Assembly (NCBI RefSeq): GCF_008831285.2
Contig: NC_045145.1
Location: forward strand, 19,918,040 to 19,982,039
Reading direction: 5' to 3'
DNA: 64,000 nucleotides
DNA from: Nymphaea colorata
Taxonomy: Eukaryota > Streptophyta > Magnoliopsida > Nymphaeales > Nymphaeaceae
Part shown: piece after piece, positions 26,326 to 37,629 of the stretch
Position numbering within the stretch: position 1 is the first letter of the stretch
Layout of the letters: every line of letters starts with the position of its first letter
Position numbers and translations under genes: made by a program
The notes under the pieces: generated by a model
The model's input: the letters and a program-made list of their open reading frames with translations, nothing else
The model's database searches: none
What the model was told of the DNA's origin: nothing

Positions 26326-26544
26326 TTAGAGGATTGAGTTGTCAGTACAAATATGTTGACTTGCTCCAGAATCTATAATCCAAGGTTTACAATTGAGATT
26401 ACATGAAGAGATATTACCCACGAAGTTGATTGAGGCAGTTTGATTTTTAACGAGTGACAAGAGTTTCTGGTACTCATCCATAGTGAAAGAGGGCACAATT
26501 CCCGTGTTACCTTGACTACCATTAATAGTATGGAGGTCAGCCAC
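26326..26544 (-). pseudogene. Copia aspartic protease fragment
   Basis: WIIDSGASQHICTD contains the DSGA active-site motif of retropepsin-like Copia proteases. It follows a spacer typical of the region after the gag zinc knuckle. It is bounded by stops on both sides, so it is cut off from gag and integrase. Confidence 0.8.
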
Positions 26545-26579
26545 TTTCTGGTTTTATGTTACAGCTGCAACCATGGAAG

Positions 26580-27420
26580 ACTTGAAATTGGGGTTATAAA
26601 GTCGATGTCCTAGAGGATAGCTGATTAGCTTATAGCACTTTTCTTTTATATATCATGTACCATGACAGTAGCTGCACATGAGCCTGCTCTGACGTCCTCC
26701 ACTATTTTGTTTAAACTTGAAGACTTGATCACGGGCTTCCGTCTTCGTATTATAATTGCAAGTGATGGCTAGAGCAGCCTCAAAATGTAACGACGTGGAT
26801 CTTGCTTCACGTTGTTTTTCTTCCTGTAGAACTAAAGCATAAACCTTGGTAATGTTAGACAATGGATCAAGCAGTAAGATTTGACCACGAATTGCTCCAT
26901 ACGAGTCATTTAGCCCCATCAAGAATTGGATTACTCTTTCTCTTTGAATATGATTTGAGTAAATTCTCATAGCACCACATGAACAAGACGGTACGAGAGA
27001 ATAAGAGTTAAGTTCATCCCATAATGCCTTAATTTCTGTGTGGTATATAATAACTGATAGAGTCTCTTGTTGAAGTCGACATATAAAACTCTGCAGTTGA
27101 TATATTCTTGGTGATAAACTCTGAGTAAACCTGCTTTTCAAATCTTCTCATACATCTTGAGCAGAAGTAGCATAAGAAATACTAGCAGCAATTTCTTTGC
27201 TAATAGAATTTAAAACCCATGAAAGAATTATTGCATCTAACCCATAAGACATGATTCTTATCACCTTTGTTTGGTTCTTTGGTATATCGGTCAATGAAAT
27301 GAAGCCTAATTTATTTTTGGCTGACAATGCCATTATCATGGCTCTACTCCAAATGACATAATTGTCTCAGTTAAGTGTTTGATACTTTCGGGATTATCAA
27401 ATGATGTAAAAAAAAGGAAT
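26580..27420 (-). pseudogene. Copia gag (UBN2/Retrotran_gag type) with damaged zinc knuckle
   Basis: Segments in shifting frames carry gag landmarks: WSRAMIMALSAKNKLGF near 27320, LNSISKEIAASISYATSAQ near 27170, and a long open part from 27141 with LQSFICRLQQ and IKALWDELNSY. A stop replaces the tryptophan expected after SAQDV (about 27148). The CCHC knuckle near 26640-26700 reads CSYCHGT, then a stop, then YIKEKCYK, so the His of the knuckle is lost. Frame breaks and the lost ligand show it is a pseudogene. Confidence 0.85.
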
Positions 27421-27426
27421 CGGTCA

Positions 27427-28218
27427 TCACCTGTTAACGTTCTGAATTCGATAAACCAGTTCCTTCTCACTGCTCTGAAAAAAAAAGGAGGCGCAGGGAT
27501 GAACAACGATAAACATGCAATACAGGAGGATGATGGCAATGGAATATATATATATCCAGAAGGCGTCCAAGCTCAATGTTGATTTGGGCAGTTCGGCAAA
27601 CGGCGACCACTTCAACGAGATACCGGATGAGAACACCTTTTTTCTCACCAGCATATAAATCTGGCCAACGGCGTTTTGGTGGTGAGGCGATGAAGTGACA
27701 GAGACGATGTTGATGGAGACCTTCTGCCCACTGGAGCAATGTCCAGAGATTCTATTGAAATAGTAATGTTGCGTCGATAGTGAATCGGCAATGGTTTCGT
27801 GGCTGGCGAGATGCTCGAACACCTTCAAGGACAGGATTGTTGGAATCCCAGTTCTGCAGACAGAAATTGGGGAAGCGAGGGCCGGACTGTCGCGGGCGTC
27901 GACTGATAGCTTCCTGAGTTGCAGGCGATGAGAGAATCGTCGGGCGCTTTCTGATCGCCTCTGTTCTAAGCGCCCGTCTGGTCGCCTCTTTTCGCCCTGC
28001 TTCTCTATTTCAGGGATCAGAAGGGAGAAGGGAGAAGGCAGAAGGCAAAGGGAAGGCGTTGGTTGAACATTGTTTGACGCCTTATTCGAGGATGTAGGCA
28101 AGGGGTTTGCCAAGATGGTGATCAGCTGAAGGTTTGCCCAAGGAATGAGATTTCCCTGGACTGACACTGGTTTAGATTGAACGTGAGGTGTTCGCAAGTT
28201 GGAAGCTGAATCAGACAA
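27427..28218 (-). other. 263-codon open frame in the Copia leader, origin unknown
   Basis: Between the primer-binding site (about 28405-28417) and the first gag landmarks (about 27420) lies roughly 1 kb, longer than the usual short leader of plant Copia elements. It contains one open frame of 263 codons on the element's coding strand. I recognise no retroelement domain in it. It includes an arginine-rich segment (SESARRFSHRLQLRKLS) and a hydrophobic stretch near its end. It may be captured or inserted host sequence, or a chance frame. Confidence 0.4.
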
Positions 28219-28417
28219 GTGCTTCAGCCGGTGGGAGGTGAGGCAGGCAGGTTACTGCCGGTGAAACACCTTATTTGCAGACGAAAGATAGAGATTGATC
28301 AGCAACTACAGGACAGAAGTTGCTGCTGTGACTCGGGAGGATGGCTCGCAGCAGTTGATGCTTCTCTCAGCAATAATCAGAAGCCATGAGGCAACGAGGG
28401 AAGTCGCTCAAATACCA

Positions 28418-28659
28418 TGCTAAAACTTTTAGAGGAAACAAAACAGAGGAAGCGTGAAAGTTAAAGCTGGAGAGAACTTAATTTTAATTGATTCCTTTGA
28501 CCAACATATATAGTACAAAAAAACGTTATCACTTAGAAGATTTTGGTATACAAGATTTTTGGTAAACAAAATCATGATAACACACAATTTCTATCTCAAT
28601 CTATTATCCACCCTGCGTAACAGATCTTGATAAGAGATCTGATCCCTTCTTTCTCAACA
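28418..28659 (-). repeat. Copia 5' LTR
   Basis: A 242-bp terminal repeat, TG to ACA, paired with 22908-23144. It contains a short internal duplication (GATTTTGGTATACAA and GATTTTTGGTAAACAA, about 28540-28570) not present in the left copy. The primer-binding site abuts it on the left. Confidence 0.9.
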
Positions 28660-28664
28660 AGGCC
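28660..28664. repeat. Target-site duplication, right copy (AGGCC)
   Basis: AGGCC directly after the right LTR matches 22903-22907. Confidence 0.85.
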
Positions 28665-31600
28665 CAATTGTTCTTCTCTCCTTTTTCCTCCATTCTCTTT
28701 CTTCTCTTCCTCTTTGTCCTCTCCTTCTTTTCTCCCTTCCTGGCTTTTTTCCTTCTGTTTTCCTTCTTTATTTCCTCTTTCATTTTGCTGCTGATCATTT
28801 TTTCTCCAAACCTCTCCTTTGTGGTATAAGGCCACCGTTGCCACTTCCATCTGCAGGTTTAGCTCCTGCCCTTTTTCTTTCCATTGATTTTGTTTCTTCG
28901 GTCTCTCAGTTGTTTATTCCCATTTTAATGGGATTGACGGGTCTTTGCACAATTGCACTAGATGTCCCCACTGATGGCAAATGGTGCCAAATTGTATTTC
29001 GTGTCAATATAATTCTTCAAGTCCTCATCCGTTATTTCAAAAATCCAATGTCTAGATCAAAAATGTCTTCTTTGTGACATATTACGAATGTTAAAAGACC
29101 GTGGGATTGAGCCATTGAGGTCGTTTTTCTCATTGTTAAACTAACTTGAGCTGTTGGCTCTAGATAGTTAACTTTTGCTGATTTTTGCGTTTGGTTCTTA
29201 CCAAAGGATAACATCAATCTCACGAATAATCCAAATAGCTAGATTCTCTTCACTAAATACCATAGCCCTATAGTTTATCGATGCAAATCTTGACTAGTGA
29301 GAGAGAAAGAGAGGAGAACTCTTCTGTAAATACCATGACCCTATAGTTTATCAGTGCAAATCTTCTGAGCGGGAAAGCTGTAAGGTATACTCAAACCAAA
29401 CGCCTTCTCATTCCTCATAAAAGAAAAAGAGGACTTCAAAATGCTGTAAGACAAGATTTGATTTGAGAATATGATAACAGTAACACGCGTGCTGTGAAAA
29501 GCAAAAGATAATCATCAAAGAGAGCATGCCAAAGGTTTCTCTTGTGCACGCTAATGCTACGGCCAAAGACAAGACAGATTAAATGTGTGCCAGAAATGAA
29601 GATAAGCATTTCATAAATTGAAGTTGTTACAGATAATGACATTAAAAAGACATCAAAAGAAAACCTACAAATTAATGCTGCCACTATAAATTCCATGATG
29701 TTTGTCCCTTGATTTTAGGTTGAGGATAGATGTAAAAGATCTGTAAATGAAGGACATGAACACCATCTATCTAAAGCAGATGGTGGCCTTCCACTGTGAA
29801 AAACCATGGTTGATTAACGACTAATCATTTTTTTTAATCCTTTTTTATTTTGCAACATGGTGGTGTCGTTGTTGAAGAAGATGAAAATCTGAAGATGGCT
29901 GAAGACAACCAAAGAGATCATTGCCTTCTTTATGAAAGCGAAGACTCGATCTAGTTGAAAAAAAATCTTCGTGAAGCAAATTTGGGTTCCCAAATCCCCA
30001 CCAAAGTGATAGCTTGGTTTGAGTGATGGCTTCATTGGCCTTTACAAAAATCTGCAGCAAACTTGGTGTTTTCCTTTTGTCGTCCAGTTTGAGGGTGGAT
30101 GGAAATTAATTGCTTAAAATCGGTTGAATCGCTTGAATCGAAACTTGTCCAGGTGAGTATGAGTTCACAAACTAACAGGTCCTCCTTTTATAGCTGCATC
30201 AATCTTCCACCACAACCCACCCTTTACATAAAATTTACCAACACTTGATCGTTAACTGCTCGCCAACTTTATCACTTTAGTTAAGAAGCTATCGATGAAT
30301 AAATTACGTTTTTCCCATCAACTTCTTCAGAAAATGCTCTCGAAATAATGCATATAAGATTTTATAAGCAGTCGAAACTCTGTGTTTTAAAGTTTGTAAA
30401 GTCTTACGCAGTATGATTTCTTACTTTCACGTCCAAATAAACATGATATTGTGCAACTGTATTGCGGGGCTGACCTTTGGTTTCTCTTGTTAAAACTGTG
30501 GCTCGGCTTCATGGTTGAGGTAGTATTGCTGCCTCTGGTCATATGGTACATCGGTGTTGTGAGCTAACGCATTATATATTAATCTTGTACATTGTCACGG
30601 TGAAACCTAGCTAATATGGCTTCATTCAAGAAAAAAAAACGCAAAATACATATGGGCGTTGGCCTTATGGTAGAGAGGAAAAACAGTGTTACACAAGTGT
30701 ATTCAATTTTTAGGGCACATTGATGGAAGATCCAAAAGAACCTAATGTTCTTGTTATCAAACACCCCTTGAACATCTAATGATTACATGAAACTCGTTTG
30801 TAAATAAATTGTAAAATGATTACCTGCCTAGCTCCGGCCGGTTACAAGATGCCACACGGCAGCTAAATTCCATACGTGGACCATGGCCACAAATGTAGGT
30901 CTTGTGGGTGTGTTTAGGAATGTCAACAGGTCAGATTCAAATCGAAAATATCCTTAACTGTATCCATTTTTTTGGATATTCACTTGTTCGGATTCAAATT
31001 CGGGTTTAAATATGGGTAAAGAAAAATCATATCCGTGCCGAATCCAAAATTTGATTTCACAATGTGAACCCAATTTTTTTACTATCCAAATTTAGCCGAT
31101 TTTCAAAATTTAAGTGCATTAGATGTATGATATTTGTTTAAAAATAATAATAAATCTGATCCGGACCTGACCGGATAATTTATGTATATTCGAATCTGAA
31201 TCCAATTAAATGTCATTTCTTAAATCAAAATCGGATGTGATTCTTAATCGATATTAACTTTTTTTCCATATCTGATTTTTTCGAAACGGACCGATCAAGT
31301 GTCCAATCCAAACCGGATATATTGACATTGCTAGGTGCATTGCCTGCGGGGTTTTTATTGGCCTGAAAATGATGATGTTGGGCCTATATGCGTTCATGAA
31401 AGTAAGGTTTTTTGGTATTTAAAGTTCTTATTATGTTAAATTGACTTCTTTAAATAGAAAAAAATACAATGGTATTTAAGTTATTGGAAGAGCGTCTATA
31501 GAAGAGAAAAATCTCGTTATATTTTAGATCCTTTGATCACTTTAGCTTCTAAGCTCTCAATAAGTGCAAAGCTTGTACAAGCGTAAGAGTTAGAAAAAAA

Positions 31601-32643
31601 AAAAAAAGAAAGAAGGAAAGGAAATTAAAATGGGGACGAGATTGTGCAAAGAAAGAAGGAAAGGAAAAGTCGCTTGACACAAAATCCGAAGCAAGTCCTT
31701 AATTTATACAACGCGAACGTTCTTATGTGGAAACGACTCAAATGAAGAACGCCATTAGACCCAGAAGACGTGGCCTTTGCTTTTGTGATTTTCTCCAACT
31801 GGGTAATCAGGATTCATGGCTTGTTGATGGGGAGATTAGTTCTACCATAACACAACTTTGTTGTGAACAAATCGTGTGATCTACCAAATCACTTTGTTAA
31901 CATTCAAAGGGCTCCAAGCTCATGTGGTGTGGAGAGTTGGACCCAAAACTTGCAGCAAGGAGATGCAGAATTTCATTCAATGCCTCCGATGCAGCCTTTC
32001 TTGAAATTGATCCTTCATATCATGCTCGAGATAACCCCAGGCCTGCCGATCAAAAGAAGAAAAATCAGCACCATCGTGGTGGAAGCCATTATTCGCGCAG
32101 CATTAAGTAAGCAGGCGGGGTAGAAGGATGGTTAAGATGATGATGATGGTGAAAGAGGTGGGAGAACACTAGAACAATGTTGTGAGGCACAAGTCCAACG
32201 TGACGGCCTTGTGGGTTCTTTTCTCATTGGCCTCCTCCCATTTCTTCCGTAAAAAAATTTGGCTTGCGGTTTCTTCACCATCCGTGACTATTGGCTTTTC
32301 TTTGCCTTGCCTTTATCCCTTTTCTGTTCCTTTTCTAATTCAACGTCGATAGTGCTACTCCCTAAGTCCATCCATCGCCAGCTCGTTGGCCTCTTTTCAC
32401 CTGTTCTTCCCAATCTCTTTTCTGATCTCAACAGTGCTCTTGGCGGCAGTGCCTTTCTTTCTATTTGACTGGAAGGAAAAAGTAATGCTATCTTTTTCTA
32501 ATATATATTTCACCAAGCATTGTGATTCACATTATATATTGCCGGACCTTCTCAATGTTCATAACACTCCCCAACACCAAACATATACCTCTTCTCCCTT
32601 ACCGGTGCAGGAGATTCCCTTGTTCGGTTAGGTTGAGATTGCC
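28665..32643. other. Intergenic region right of the Copia element
   Basis: No supported gene. A CT-rich tract (28670-28810) gives only low-complexity Lys/Glu frames on the minus strand. A dispersed-repeat copy lies at about 30917-31334. The right end should hold the plantacyanin promoter; a TATATAT run at about 32502-32508 is a possible TATA box, 135-140 bp before the ATG. Confidence 0.5.
30917..31334. repeat. Dispersed repeat with AATGTCAA termini
   Basis: The left end TAGGAATGTCAACAGGTC and the reverse complement of the right end TAGCAATGTCAATATATC match as short inverted termini. The interior is rich in GGATTC/GAATCC-type words. Related termini occur near 4274 (left end) and 19590-19606 (TTGACAACCCTATC, right end), so several members of the family are present. 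No coding capacity; class unknown, probably a non-autonomous DNA element. Confidence 0.45.
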
Positions 32644-33223
32644 ATGGGAAGAGGCTGTGCATTACTGGTTGTAGCCGTTCTGTGCTTCCTTTCTCACTTT
32701 GAGGGTGCCTGCGGCGCCACCTATGTGGTAGGGGACAGAAGGGGTTGGACCTTCAACGTTGCTAACTGGCCTGACCGGAAAATATTTCGCGCAGGAGATG
32801 TATTGAGTAAGTAATTTGATCTTACCTACCTATATATATTTCATGTTCCGAGCATGAGATGGCTTAAGCAATTAAGTAGTTTATATATATATATCCAAGT
32901 CACTCAGCCATGTAAGTAAGATCATCCATATAAAGCAGATAAATGGTTGAGAGAAAAAGAATGACAAAAAATGAACCCAGCAAACTACCGGAGCTGCTTA
33001 ATTTATGGTTTGGTGCTGCTTAGTTTTCAGGTACAATCCTTCGTTCCACAATGTTGTGGCGGTGAACCCAGCGGACTACCGGAGCTGCGCCGCGCCAAGG
33101 GCATCGAGCACCCTCACTTCCGGCAACGATCGCGTGACCCTGAAAAGAGGGCTCAACTCCTTCATCTGCACCTATGCCGGCCACTGCCAGGCCGGGATGA
33201 AGATCCAAGTTAGTGCCACATAA
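32644..33223 (+). CDS. Plantacyanin / basic blue protein (phytocyanin), 2 exons, 120 aa
   Basis: Small secreted type-1 copper protein of the phytocyanin family, found in the cell wall or extracellular matrix and linked in other plants to pollination and defence. Exons 32644-32806 and 33024-33223 join across a GT-AG intron in phase 1 (363 nt with stop). Residues 1-25 are a signal peptide. The mature domain starts TYVVGDRRGWTFNV. Copper ligands are visible as His63, Cys103, His108 and Met113. Cys76 and Cys109 form the expected disulfide pair. The methionine ligand places it with plantacyanins/uclacyanins, not stellacyanins. There is no C-terminal GPI signal or Pro-rich tail, which separates it from early nodulin-like proteins. 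AATAAA follows at 33310-33315. The intron carries a partial copy of exon 2. Confidence 0.95.
32971..32997 (+). repeat. Partial duplicate of plantacyanin exon 2 within the intron
   Basis: This 27-bp stretch matches 33062-33088 in exon 2 at 24 of 27 positions and lies 91 bp upstream of it, before the acceptor at 33022-33023. In the exon the segment codes for VNPADYRSC; the intronic copy would read MNPANYRSC followed after two codons by an in-frame stop. Confidence 0.7.
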
Positions 33224-36200
33224 GTAATATCCTAGAGGATATATGCTGCTGATAAACGAGTGCTTACATATGCGCTTGGTGCTTTGTGAACCCTTGTAGG
33301 TTTGCGCTAAATAAACAGATGTTTGAATAATATTGACCACATCTATCTTACTATCGATCTGCGCAAGTAATTATTGATCTTTTTACTTATTCAGGAAAAC
33401 TGTGTTCAATACGCTGAACTTAATTAGTAACTGAACTCGATTCGGCTGAACACTCGGTCATCAGTTTGATGAGTTGACTTGGTGACTCAGCTGGGTTAGA
33501 TTTTCCCATAAATAGATGAAGAAGGTCGGTCTGTTTGGATATCTTGTTTGATTTTTTTTAGTCAACTAAAATTGAATAACATATAATATGAGCATTTGTG
33601 TATATTAGTAAAGTTTGTGATATTTCACAATTCAGAAAATAACAAACTTCAATATTCAGCAATGCATAAGAAAATAACAAACTTCAATATTAGTTGACAA
33701 TCCCGGTTGACTCGACAAGCCCTTACTCTGACGATTCTAATAGACTCGATCTACTAGTGACTCGGATCGATGAATTTGCCAACTATGAAACAAACATTTC
33801 GCATTTCAAGGCCATGGATGTTGTGTATGTCATGCATTTGCATCGTCAGATGATCCACAGAATACGAATGCCAAAGATGGAAGATACTCTTTTATTGGCC
33901 AAGAAGACTAGTGTAGAGACAGGAAATTTTGCCTAAGGAGTACTAGTTCAAAACAGCTTATATCTTTAAGAAGCACCACTATATAAATAAGCAAATGATT
34001 TAAGGATGATAAATAAGTAAATAACTGATGGACAACTGCCCACACAAGCAGTGTCGGAGCCACATGGTAATGGTGGCTAGTGTAGGTAGCTGCCCACACC
34101 AGCCTCACAAACTGTACTTATTTTTATATTATAATTTCATATGTTTGGTTGTTTATATATATGGGTGCCCAGGTTATTGAACTAGTGCCTTCACCAACCA
34201 AAATTTCTGACTTGGCTAGTGCACGCAAGCCTACACATGGTTCCGCCACTGTGATCAACCCACTTGGCCAACGATTGACAAGCCACTGTGGTGGTCCTCA
34301 TAACATTAATTCACCTACAAAAGCCCACTAAAACCCAAGACACCACTTGCCCGTCCTACCTCATGACAGTCGACCATCGTTGAATTCATTAAGTATCAAA
34401 TTGACAGGACTTTTCTGCTGAAGCTCAATCCAATTTTCTTCCAAACATCTGTAACTTCTGTGCATGAAGAAAAAAAAAAAGTGCCTATGATGAGTAAGTG
34501 TCGAAAAAAGTTAGAAAACACTACTTTGGCTCTCTTTCTACTTAGACAGTGCAATTAGAAATTGATTTGGTATTATAAAAAAAAAAGGCCAAATGCGTTA
34601 TAATATAAAGGGATATGAGTTATAATATGTACAATTTGGAGTATGAAAAGGCTATGAAACGTCTCTCTTGCCTTGTCATACGCGTGAAGGGTATGCAGGG
34701 TTTTAATACGTAAAAATTATTTAACATGCATATATATTTAAAAAATTATGACTTTATAAAGGGTTTCAGCTTTCTGAATGTATTGATACATTTTTATAAA
34801 ATATGATATATATGGAAGTGCATTTTAATACTTTTAATCATGAAATTGCATTTAAATAATTATTTTTTCAGGAAAATTTATTGAGGGTATACGTTAATTT
34901 ATTTGTCACACACACACACAACACACACTAATCAGGTTGGCCGGTTACTCGTTCTAGAGACCAGATTGTTAGTCATACTCCACCAACCAGTCACTTTATG
35001 AAGTGATGTCATGAAAGATCCTTTCTTCTCAATTCCTATTCCATTTCCTTTATTCTTTGAGGTTTTAGGAGTTAGGAAAGAACGCCGTGTAATGAACGAC
35101 AACGGTAATGCTGAGTAAAGTGGGAGAGCCACTAGCTTCGGCCCTTCTCCGTTCTTTTGATCTCCCGTGACCATGTGTTTCTCATTTGATTGGAAGCTCC
35201 GGCAGCGATTGGACGGAAGCTGCCGGTATTTTTAATCTCTTCTCTGTGTGCACTGTACGCCCTTAAATCACCCATTGAAGACTTTTTTTTTTTTTTTTAC
35301 TCGATGAATTTATGAGGGGGAGGCGGCCGTGAAATCCTCTGGACCCTTCTCAGGATCGCTTCCAGAAATACCCAAAAAAACTAGGCACTTCTTGATCTTC
35401 TAGAGTCTCTGCTACTTCTACATTGTTATATCATCTCAAACATGGCCGTGTAGGCTCTAAAATTCCTTGGAGTTTCTATCGAGGAACTCAAAGTTTCTGT
35501 TAAATTATTTTGTCTTGCTTTTCAAAATGATAAAGGATTGTGGTTAGTTTCTCAACTTAGACGTGAATTTTCCCAGTTCAAGATGCACGCTTCGCTCCGA
35601 TTTGCATTTGAAACCGCTGTTTGATATTGGGCTAAGACGAAGTAATTGTACTTCTTTACGGCTCACTCTGCTTGTGAGCCTTGATTTACTGGAAATTAAA
35701 ATACTTTCTGGCTAATTCTCCAACATGCTATGCTGGTTCCGAGTGGTTTTGTTTCTCGAGAAAAGTATGTTTAGAAAAGATTCGAAAAACCAACTAATTG
35801 TTAACAAAACTAGTTTTTCAGAAAGTAAGTGAATAACCCAACACCCCCAAGTTATTAACCAAAAAATCTACATTGGTCCTATGATCCAAACGCACAAACC
35901 AGTTTTTCAAAACTGATTAAAGAACTTACTTAGTTTGATCAGCTTCCTAACTACATCTTGTTATGTTAGTTGGAGATGGATTCACAAGGACGATGATATG
36001 TTTTTTTTATATTCAGTTTGAGCAAGCAAAGTCGTTAGAAATCAAGACCTTCCAGTTGGTGTGGCACTCGAGAGTTCATTAGTCGGGCACGACTCTTGGA
36101 GTAGAGTTTAAAGATTCACCTACTTTGCTGACTAAAAATAACTTAATCAGAACGAAGAAAATTTAAATGTTTAAATTTTTACATCGCTGCTTTTTGGCTT

Positions 36201-37629
36201 TAGAAGAGAGTATGTGAGACTCTCTCTCTCTCTCTCTCCTTACACCAGACTTTTTTTTTCCAATTCTAGTAGAATCAAGGACTTCTGATTTCCTGCTCCC
36301 ATCAAACGAATCTCTGCTGGCAGTCACGGGCAGCAGTAGCGAAGACTACGTCATAGGCCTTGGCGCGGTGCGCCTCTAAAGATGCCACCATGGCTGTTCC
36401 ATTATCTTTGAAGCATTTGCATATATGCACAAACTTAAAAGCATGCATGTACTCTCTCCATATCACTTGTCTCAATATTGCACAAATTTCTCTCCTGCAG
36501 TGGGTTTTCAGGGTCAGATCTCTTTAAGGTCGTGTTTGTAAACCGAAGAAACGAGGTCTCACATGGATATAAGACCTGCTGTTTATTTAAACCAGTGGTC
36601 TCATGTAGCATGGACCTTAGATCAGCCTCCAATCTCGTAGCAAAGTTAGGATTGTTTTCTGGGAGGAACCAAATGGTCCAACGAACTGCAACGAAAGGGG
36701 CTGGGTTTGTAGGTTGGATCTGGGTAGGACCAAACTGATCTCAAATCCAAACAATACATGAACACAATAAAAAAAATTTCAATGTCATGGCCTAGGCGCC
36801 CCCCTCCACCCCGAGCAAAGGACTTTTTTCTTTCTGATCTTAAATCTAACATTTTCTCAATGCAAAGAAGTAAAATAAGGATATGGTAGAAACCTCCATA
36901 GATTTGAGGTCGGGGGTTGGAACTCAAACGTGGGGAGCTAAGATCCAGGGTGAAGATAAAAGATACAACAAAACCTCCTTCCGTCCAAGTGTGATCAAGA
37001 GCTCAATGGCCGAGTGCACTGTTTTTGGAATAAAGTCTGCCCACAAAATGAAGTAAAATAAAAGACAAGTTAACATAAGGCACATGTCTGCTTTTGGGAA
37101 TAGTCCATTTACCATATGGATCTCATGCATAACTTAGGATGACAGACAAAAATGGAGAGCTTCTTGGCCGACCTGGAAGGTCCATATGAAGTTTTCCGGG
37201 GAGGGCGCCTTCTCGGAATGGGCCAACTCTGGAAGGTACCGCTTAACTAGCGTCAACTTTGATTCGAAAATGATGCTATTGGTGACCAACGAAGCAGCCA
37301 TGTCCAGACCGCCGTGCTCCTACCGTGAGATTGATCACATCAACGATGGGAAAGCGTACCAAATCGCCGTCACGGCCAGCCATGTGCTTTCTTGCCACCG
37401 CAAGAAAACAACAAAATAATGTCACGGGCAGGAACAGGACAAACCTAATGCTTCACCCACACTGAGGCAGAATCTGGACCCGCCAATCACCAGTGCTCTA
37501 TAAACAAACCAATGCATTGGTTGGGAGCCAAGCATCGATTTCAGATCGGGCAGGGCAACAACACCAACCAGAAGCACCACCACCATTACCAATTTTGGTG
37601 GGCACTGCGAAGAAAGAAGCGGCGCAGCC
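33224..37629. other. Intergenic region between plantacyanin and sPLA2
   Basis: No supported gene. Contains a CAGTG-ended element (34049-34251), a CA run (about 34907-34927), a T run (about 35284-35300) and a CT microsatellite (about 36219-36238). Open frames up to 93 codons are unrecognisable. The plantacyanin poly(A) signal candidate is at 33310-33315. Confidence 0.5.
34049..34251. mobile_element. Small element with CAGTG...CACTG inverted ends
   Basis: The left end CAGTGTCGGAGCCACATG and the reverse complement of the right end CAGTGGCGGAACCATGTG match at about 14 of 18 positions. GGCGGAGCCA-type ends also occur near 15303 and 19640. The ends resemble hAT-type non-autonomous elements, but no 8-bp target duplication is visible. 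Confidence 0.45.

Larger units (their letters stand above)
22908..28659 (-). mobile_element. Ty1/Copia LTR retrotransposon, full length but decayed
   Basis: A 5752-bp element in minus orientation. LTRs at 22908-23144 and 28418-28659 start TG and end ACA, with TSD AGGCC on both sides. The primer-binding site TGGTATTTGAGC abuts the 5' LTR (just left of 28418) and differs from the initiator tRNA-Met site at two positions. A polypurine tract TTGAGGGAGAG abuts the 3' LTR. Domain order gag, protease, integrase, reverse transcriptase, RNase H is that of Copia. Stops and frameshifts break the polyprotein, so it is not autonomous. The LTRs differ by several indels and substitutions, so it is not a very recent insertion. 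Confidence 0.93.

Noticed and set aside
28596-28850. Lys/Glu-rich frames right of the Copia element
   Set aside because: Antisense translation of a CT-rich tract, extending into the LTR.
37186-37419. 77-codon frame just upstream of sPLA2
   Set aside because: No homology recognised and no splice link to the sPLA2 exons; left as intergenic.
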